Positions 57,802 through 64,000 of a DNA stretch of 64,000 bases are shown one piece after another. The translations under genes and the position numbers were made by a program. Below the pieces are notes generated by a model that was given only the letters and a program-made list of their open reading frames with translations, was not told the origin of the DNA and searched no databases. Source of the stretch: Epichloe hybrida (lineage: Eukaryota; Ascomycota; Sordariomycetes; Hypocreales; Clavicipitaceae); assembly GCA_019022495.1 (NCBI GenBank), contig JAFEKR010000039.1, positions 1 to 64,000 of the forward strand, written 5' to 3'. The number at the start of each line of letters is the position of its first letter. Position 1 is the stretch's first letter.

Positions 57802-59627
57802 ATGGGTGGAGTCGAGAAACCGAGTCCAATTGATATTGGTGCCGCCGGTTCTTCCTTTAGCTCTGACCTGCATCACTGGACCGACCCGGATGCCGGCTTG
57901 TCGGAGGCTCAGAAGAAGGAAGTGGTAAGCTTATTCTCTCCTCTCATGAGAATTGCCTTGGCTTCTGCTCTCGTTGGATTCAGTGCGCCGACCTCGCTGA
58001 CGTGGACAACGCTTTGCTTGGAATAGGAGCGCAAGCTACTGTGGAAACTTGACCTCACTCTGATACCATGGGTATGTCCCCGAACCTTTCACTGACATGG
58101 CGGAAAATGTGCATCGGATGCCATCCCCGGTGTTTCTGCGTCTTCATCTTCTGCCTCCATGGTCTTGGCACTAAACTAAATCTTCTTCTGCCTGCTAGCT
58201 CTGTCTGTTGTACTTGATATGCTTCTTGGACCGCACTAATATCGGGAATGCCAAGATTGCTCATCTGGAGAAGGACCTTGGCATCGACCCCAAGTCGATG
58301 AAGTACGCCGCCACTCTCATCATTTTCTTTGTCTCATACGCCCTGTTCGAAGTCCTCGCCAACTTTTTGCTGAAAAAATGGAGGCCGTCTCGGTTCATCC
58401 CATGCATCATGTAAGCGGGATTCACACCCTACTTCTTCTTTCTTGGTCCGATCGACCTGGCTGAAAGAATTGCGCTGATGGCACTGCTTCGTCAGGATCG
58501 TGTGGGGGTTTTGCATGCTTGGCATGGGCTTTGTCAAGAATTGGTCCGGACTCATGGCAGCCCGTTGGTTCCTTGGCCTCGCTGAGGCTGGGTTATTCCC
58601 CGGAGTTAACTACTATCTTTCATGTTGGTACAAGCGAAACGAATTCGGCGTGCGCGCCGCCATCTTCTTTTCCGCCGCCGCGTTGGCCGGTTCCTTTGGG
58701 GGTCTTCTTGCTGCCGCTATTCAGAAGATGGACGGCCTTCAGGGCATTGCGGGCTGGGCTTGGATCTTCATCATCGAGGGCGTACTAACCATTATTGTCG
58801 GAATCGTGTCCTTCTTCATGGTTCACGACTTTCCAGACGAGGCAAAGTTTTTGACTCCCGAAGACCGTGCCCGCGTGCTGCTGCGGCTCAAGAACGACAA
58901 CCAACACTCTGCCAAACATGAGGACTTCAAGTGGGATTACATGTGGGCTGCCATCAAGGACTGGAAGACTTATAACGGCATGCTCATCTACATGGGGCCT
59001 TTGATGCCGTTGTACTCCTTCAGTGTCTTTTTACCCACCATCATTCAGTCCATGAGTTTCACCTCGCCTGACCAGATAGTGAAAAACCAGCTCCTGAGCG
59101 TTCCGCCATATGCAGTGGCAGCCGTGCTGACAGTCGTTGTCGGCTTCTGGTCCGATAAAAGTCAGAAACGAGGCGTATTCATCATGGGCTCTGCGGTGAT
59201 TGCAACTGTTGGATTCGTCATGCTGATAGCAAGCACAAACCCGGCGGTGCAATACGCGGGTACATTTCTCGGGGCCATGGGCATCTACCCACCCATTTCC
59301 CTGACAATAGCCTGGGTTGCCAACAACGTCGAAGGGGTATACAAGCGTGGCATTGTTCTTGGATTCGTCATCGGCTGGGGCAACCTCAACGGCGTTGTGA
59401 GCAGTGTCATATATCGCTGGTCCCCACGCTATTTCCAGGGCCATGGGACCATCATTGCGTATCTTGTTGTCTGCATGCTTGGGGGGTCTTTTCTTTTCGC
59501 GACACTGCTGAGCATGGAGAACAAGAAGCGGCGCCGAGGCGAGCGAGATGACTGGGTCGAAGGCAAGACGGAAGCCGAGATTAATGCTCTCGGCGACAAG
59601 CGACCAGACTTCTTGTACACAATCTGA
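57802..59627 (+). CDS. Dal5-family MFS transporter (anion:cation symporter)
   Basis: Exons 57802..57924, 58027..58071, 58199..58410 and 58496..59627 give 503 residues. The family takes up allantoate, vitamins, small carboxylates and related anions across the plasma membrane; the substrate here is unknown. The first TM reads LCLLYLICFLDRTNIGNAKI, the Dal5 signature with R/K after the first helix. Next are YAATLIIFFVSYALFEVLANFLLKK, MIVWGFCMLGMGFVKNWSGL, RWFLGLAEAGLFPGVNYYLSCWY (the MFS cytoplasmic-loop motif) and GWAWIFIIEGVLTIIVGIVSF. The second six-TM half follows (NGMLIYMGPLMPLYSFSVFLPT, VAAVLTVVVGFWSDKSQKRG, GIYPPISLTIAWVANNVEG). Twelve TM helices in all, with a charged C-terminal tail. 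All introns are canonical. Confidence 0.93.
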
Positions 59628-60885
59628 GCTGTATTACTTAGTCTATGCGCTGTCTGCCTCGAGCCGAATCGTGGTTGGACAATGCAACAAACAGAACCAT
59701 GGCGTCGGGCGCTTCTGTCTCGTACAGTAGATGCAGGAAGTCGTCGTGGAACATGTTGGGTAGACAAGAGTAGTTATTGGAAGGGGGTTTTTATTTTTTT
59801 TTTATTTTTTTTCAAATTGGATTTTGGTAGATTTTGGATATCATCAAAATGGCACTTATTGGCCATGTATTATCCTGAACATTTTTAATCAAGTGAACAA
59901 CAACAAGAGTGCCTGTTGCCAGGAAGGATGATGTGGCAGAGGCGCAATGACGGGACAGCCGCCAAGGTGACAACTCACATCGCACGAGAATGCCCGCCTC
60001 ATTACAAAACCTGGTCACAACATGATGACGGATCAATAGCATGGCCGACAGAGGGGCATCGTATTTCCGCAGCGCATCCGAAACAATGGGAACAAGAGGC
60101 GTCCGACAGACCATGTGGGAGGAGGCTCACAAGACATGACGACTTGCTGCGAATATTCCGGCGATGAGCGAAACAAAACATCATGTTCAACTGCCGCCAT
60201 GGGATCTATGCAATCTATCTCTCTCTCTCACATGTGTCCCGGGTCCCGGGTCCCGAGTCCCGAGTCCTGGGTCCTGGGGTCTGGATCCTGATGAATCCTG
60301 AATCCTGATGCCATGCACGTTCCCTGCTTAATTGATCCTGCGCGTTTCCAGCACAAACGGGGGAGGGAGAATAATCTCCTTGTTACACCAGCCCGGACGC
60401 CACGTGAAGTAGGGAGAGAAGAAGGTGTGCGCGCAAAAGTCTCCTCGAGATGGAGACTCGCAGAGCTTCTCGCCAAAAGACGGCTACACACATGACGCAG
60501 AGTGGTACGAACAGAATCACGGACGTTGCGCGCTCAAAAAAAAAGAAGATGAGGAGTTTGTGCTTCCGGCCTTTCCGGCCTCCCGGTCTTCCCTTCTCGC
60601 GTGCTCTGCGAGTTTTAGTCGAGGAGGCGCTTTTTCACACCAACACGATTTCCCCCCCCCCCTTCTTACCCTGGTAGGATGCGGGACAGTGGTCCATGGC
60701 CGAAATACTAGAAGAGACTGTGTTTGCTACGCAGAACGAAAAAAGAAAAAGAAGGCATGGGCGCAAGAAAGTCTCGAAGAATCTTGTCAGTGAGGGCCGT
60801 CAGCAGAGAACGGATTACCTTGCGATGTGAAACCGGCCCCGACATTTTCTCAAAAAGAAGAGTCCACGTTGTTCATTCTTAACAT

Positions 60886-60916
<31 letters not shown>

Positions 60917-60946
60917 CAGAATCCATCATTCTTTAGGACGGACAGC
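59628..60946. other. intergenic, leader of the GPCR gene
   Basis: 1.3 kb without a supported gene. It contains a T/A-rich 3' region near 59790-59815, a CCCGGGT/CCCGAGT tandem repeat (60235-60281), and a C11 run (about 60651-60662). It ends in a long T tract just before the GPCR start. Confidence 0.6.
60888..60919 (+). promoter_or_regulatory. T29 tract followed by CAG: likely acceptor of a 5'-UTR intron
   Basis: 29 consecutive T (60888-60916), then CAG (60917-60919), 27 bp before the GPCR ATG. The form is that of an extreme polypyrimidine tract plus 3' splice site; a donor upstream is not fixed. Confidence 0.5.
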
Positions 60947-61537
60947 ATGCCAGCCTCGGAGCACTTCACGCCCGACCAAGTCGACATAATCATCACGCTC
61001 GAGAGACTCGGGGGATGCATCAGCCTCGCGGCCGTGACACTCATCTTCCTCACGTACGGGCTCATCCGCGGCGTGCGCAATGTCCAGAACACATTCATTG
61101 TGTTTGCGAGCGTGTCCAACGTCGGCGCAAGCATGGCCTGCATCATCGCCATGGACGGGCTGGGTCGGGGCAAGGAATCGTCGCTGTGTCGGGCGCAGAG
61201 CTTCTTATTCGAAATGTACGTCATCCTGTTCTGTTCCTCTGAACCCCCCTCCAGAAAAAAACACCAGATGAGGAAAAGGGGGGGAAAGGGGTCTGACGCT
61301 CCATTCCCCGAAGCAAAGGTTCATGCAGTCTGACCCGTGGTGGTCCCTCGCCATGGCCATCAACGTGTTCCTCGTCTTCTACTTTCGCACGAGTCCCGAT
61401 TCGTTTCGTCGATGGTGGTGGATCTACTGCGTGGTTTGCTACGGAGGTCCCTTTACTATTGCGCTGGCTCTCTTGCTGGTGAGCAGTCCGAAAAGGGGGG
61501 CTGTGTATGGGAATGCAACGGTATGTACTACTTACTA

Positions 61538-61573
<36 letters not shown>

Positions 61574-62569
61574 TTTTCAGGCGTTTTTCCAAATCTCGTC
61601 GTCTCGTCATCTCGTCAGACTTGGTTCCTGACGTGTGTTCTGTTCGCGCGAGGCGTGTAGATCTGGTGCTGGGTAGACGCCAAGTGGGATGCCATCCGCA
61701 TCTACACTTACTACCTCTTGGTATGGATCTGCATCGCCGGCTCACTCATCTGTTATGTCCTGGTGGGATACCACGTGTTTCGGTCACGGAACCGTCTGCG
61801 CAGCTTCTCCGCGACCAGGAGTCGTCACGGGGACCGCGGACCAGACGCCTACTACGGCACCGTCACCACGGAGGTGCAAATCGTCCGCTCCTCGGCCGCC
61901 GACATTGCCAGTCCCCAAAAGGCTCATCTCGGAACCCAGCAGCAGCAGCAGCAGCATCATCATCATCATCATCATCCCCACCCCGCAGCACAGTACTTCT
62001 CCGCCGTCTCCGCGAACCCCCTGCGCAAGACGACCTCCGAACCAAGTCCGCTGGGCCGCTTCGCAACCGCCACCAGCTCGGCCGCCTCCAAGTTTGTCGT
62101 CGAAGACCCCGTCAAGCGCGCCTACCTCCGTACAAGTCTCCTGTTCGCCCTCTCCGTCCTCGTCACCTGGATCCCGAGTAGTCTAAACCGCATCTACGGC
62201 TGGGTGCAGGGCCACTCTCCGTACCAGTTCCACGTGGCTACCTCGGCGGTGCTACCTCTACAAGGGCTATGGAACTCGCTCATCTTCTTCATATCCAGCT
62301 GGGACGTGGTCAAGAACCATCTTCCTCGCAAGCCGGGGACGAGGCTGAGGCTGGGGACGGGGACGGGGACGGGGACGGGGACGGGGACGGGGACGGTTTC
62401 TCGCAGATCAAGACACGACGCTGGCTTCCCTGCGGCTGATCGCGCCGTGGTGAGCAGGGCCGAAATCGGGCCGTCGACCGGGTTTGACGATGACTCGGTT
62501 ACAATGGGGAGCGATGTCGAGCTGAGGAGCGTCGAGGCCGCGGAACAGAAGGCGCAGTCCCTATCATGA
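60947..62569 (+). CDS. cAMP-receptor-like seven-TM G-protein-coupled receptor
   Basis: Exons 60947..61215, 61319..61520 and 61661..62569 (leftover bases 2, 0) give 459 residues. The protein resembles fungal class V, Dictyostelium cAR-like receptors (GprH type): LERLGGCISLAAVTLIFLTY, RNVQNTFIVFASVSNVGASM, CRAQSFLFEMFMQSDPWWSL, WIYCVVCYGGPFTIAL, then IRIYTYYLLVWICIAGSLIC. The third cytoplasmic loop is long and carries Gln6-His7 (61939-61977). TM6 and TM7 follow (AYLRTSLLFALSVLVTWIPS, AVLPLQGLWNSLIFFI). The C-terminal tail has six Gly-Thr pairs coded by a GGGGAC hexamer repeat (62350-62396). It probably couples to a Galpha at the plasma membrane; the ligand is unknown. Intron 2 contains a GT microsatellite. 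FlbA, a Galpha regulator, lies 39 kb away. Confidence 0.9.
61541..61572. repeat. (GT)n microsatellite inside GPCR intron 2
   Basis: About 16 GT units just downstream of the donor site, lengthening the intron to 140 nt. Confidence 0.92.
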
Positions 62570-63137
62570 CTTTGGGACCTGGGTCGATGGTAGTCCATGT
62601 CGATCCAAGGACATTGACATGGACAAAGTCAAGACGTGTATTCCAAAGTCCATTGACGCCAGTTGCCATCCTGGCCGGTCATGGATTGTCTTCGTCCTCA
62701 TCGATTGGCTCTAAGCCGTAAAGTCTAAGTCGATTAGTCGATTAGTCACGAGCTCATACTTGTTCTCACTGGTTGAAGCGTATTGTTTTTATTCCATAAT
62801 ATCATCATGTTCGTATCCTATCACATTCATCCAATGTACATACAGAATCTCGTCGTCCCAGTCATGTCAGGTGCCAGTGTAGAGGTAGAAGGGAGGATAA
62901 GAAGGAGGGGGGGAAAGAACCTGTGCACAAGTACATCATCACATTCATCCATCTCTCATCGTGCCGAATTGCCACATGTTCCTCGTCAAGCGATGCCCCA
63001 GCGCGTCCAAGGCGTGGGGCCACATAACAGCCACTGTCTATAGACAGTAGTTTTCAATAATACCTCCCTTTTTTTCTTGCTTCTGAAAACAAATTAGCCT
63101 ACCCAAAAATAGTTTTCTTTTTCCTTTTTCCTTTTCA
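62570..63137. other. shared 3' region of two convergent genes
   Basis: 568 bp between the GPCR gene and the last, minus-strand gene. It has a TCGATTAGTCGATTAG repeat (about 62730-62747), then pyrimidine-rich sequence with TTTTTCC repeats (63115-63138). No gene. Confidence 0.6.
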
Positions 63138-64000
63138 TTAATCCGTCTCGAAGAAACTGTCACATTGCTTCAACAGTCCCGCGTCTACCAGACCCATGAT
63201 CATGCCGTCCGCTCTCCAGATGGACTCGTCATATAGCCACCAGATCGTCATCATGGCGACAGTGATGACAACTTGTGTTGTCGCAAGGCCAATGACGGCT
63301 GTTTTGAGGCCACCATAGATGGTGACGGCATTGGGCATGGCGAGAACAAAGATGCCCGCTGCTAAATTACGAAGAATGATGACGCCAGATTGCATGTCGA
63401 TAATGCTGCGCTGGGCGACCGAAATGCTGCAAGAGGTAAAGGATGCTGATCGGACGACAAATGGTCGGGTAGTGGTGTCCAGGATGTAACTCCCACCCGC
63501 AAGTATGCCCAGCTGTGCGGAGAGAAGCGGCAGGCTGACTTGTCCGCCTGAGACTGGGGAAAATATGGGATTGGACGGTGACGGACGACTGGTCATGAAG
63601 TTGTGAACGCCCAGACCATAGGAAAGCAAGCCAATGAGGACTAGAACACTGCCAGTGGAGATGATGAGGCAACTGACACGCAGGGTAAATCGTTCATACA
63701 AGCCTCGATAGAAAGAGAAGCCTCCGACGCAGAGTGAAGCAATGACCCATGGCCCCGTCATCATAACTCCCGTCAAGGCAAAGTCCAGGGATAAGGGTGC
63801 AGGCGCGGTCAGGGCGGAGATGGAGGTTGTCAAGCCCCAGAGAGCACCGAAAGGAATAAAGGTGAGAATAAAGAGCAGACAGGTTGTGGGTGCTATCAGT
63901 GCTCGGGGAGGCTGAAGAACCATGGACAGTGTGATGGGAGCTTTGAAAGACAAAGGTTTCATCTGCCTGAGATACTCGAGAATGCTGGTCTTGTTGACTC
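63138..64000 (-). CDS. multi-pass membrane protein, C-terminal part (5' end outside window)
   Basis: The frame is open from the window edge (64000) to a stop at 63138, about 287 codons. An internal Met lies at 63962, but upstream codons (TSILEYLRQMKPLSFKAP) are in frame, so the start is probably outside. Hydrophobic helices include TTCLLFILTFIPFGALWGL, LTGVMMTGPWVIASLCVGG, FTLRVSCLIISTGSVLVLIG, VIILRNLAAGIFVLAMPNAV and KTAVIGLATTQVVITVAMMT, with short loops and a hydrophilic C-terminus ending FFETD. The pattern is that of the second half of an MFS-like transporter common in Hypocreales, but no diagnostic loop motif is visible, so the family is uncertain. Confidence 0.7.
   Translation of the reverse strand, partial: VNKTSILEYLRQMKPLSFKAPITLSMVLQPPRALIAPTTCLLFILTFIPFGALWGLTTSISALTAPAPLSLDFALTGVMMTGPWVIASLCVGGFSFYRGLYERFTLRVSCLIISTGSVLVLIGLLSYGLGVHNFMTSRPSPSNPIFSPVSGGQVSLPLLSAQLGILAGGSYILDTTTRPFVVRSASFTSCSISVAQRSIIDMQSGVIILRNLAAGIFVLAMPNAVTIYGGLKTAVIGLATTQVVITVAMMTIWWLYDESIWRADGMIMGLVDAGLLKQCDSFFETD

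Overview
The window is nuclear DNA of a filamentous ascomycete. The signs are short introns (about 50-210 nt) with GT-AG borders and CTAAC-like branch points, CT-rich leaders, and genes found together only in such fungi: the RGS regulator FlbA, an Orc4 with a PHD finger, a DUF7053 protein, Dal5-type and cAMP-receptor-like membrane proteins, and Ser/Thr-rich GPI proteins. The gene set fits Sordariomycetes and probably Hypocreales; this is inference and I do not name a species. Exon joins were worked out by eye from splice signals, reading phase and family knowledge.

Layout. 1-1067 (-): 5' part of an Msc2-like zinc transporter, cut by the window edge. 2171-2268 (-): intron-containing tRNA-Pro. 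3043-4505 (+): secreted M28 aminopeptidase homologue that lacks two catalytic residues. 4506-8500: accessory-looking stretch with an orphan 219-residue ORF, a decayed helicase and a dimeric minisatellite. 9432-10777 (+): Cdc73 of the Paf1 complex. 10778-19207: 8.4 kb with no convincing gene, rich in microsatellites and 12-bp-period minisatellites. 19208-21855 (+): FlbA. 23950-24727 (+): small GPI wall protein with an Asn/Gly expansion. 25197-26003 (-): DUF7053 protein. 27022-29680 (-): Orc4. 30054-30511 (+): small two-TM protein. 30622-32483 (-): conserved disordered fungal protein interrupted by one in-frame TAG. 33074-34595 (-): Enp1/bystin. 35295-36627 (+): Hgh1. 36868-39452 (-): kelch membrane protein. 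41845-44831 (+): large adhesin-like GPI protein. 45210-47442 (-): M3 oligopeptidase. 48421-49018 (-): Cdc4-type myosin light chain. 50197-51182 (-): methyltransferase. 51493-52015 (+): CoA-binding protein. 52683-55360 (+): Bir1/survivin. 57802-59627 (+): Dal5-family transporter. 60947-62569 (+): cAMP-receptor-like GPCR. 63138-64000 (-): C-terminal part of a multi-pass membrane protein.

Most genes are housekeeping: replication (Orc4), transcription elongation (Cdc73), ribosome and translation factors (Enp1 and Hgh1, divergent from one interval), cytokinesis and chromosome segregation (Cdc4 light chain, Bir1), and G-protein signalling (FlbA, GPCR). Between them lie surface and secreted proteins and repeat-rich spacers. 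There is no clear biosynthetic cluster and no intact transposon.

The most notable observations are the predicted M28 pseudoenzyme, the lone in-frame TAG in an otherwise intact conserved gene, the helicase relic beside an alternating minisatellite, three short motifs found many times but only outside coding sequence, and a recurrent 12-bp period among unrelated minisatellites.
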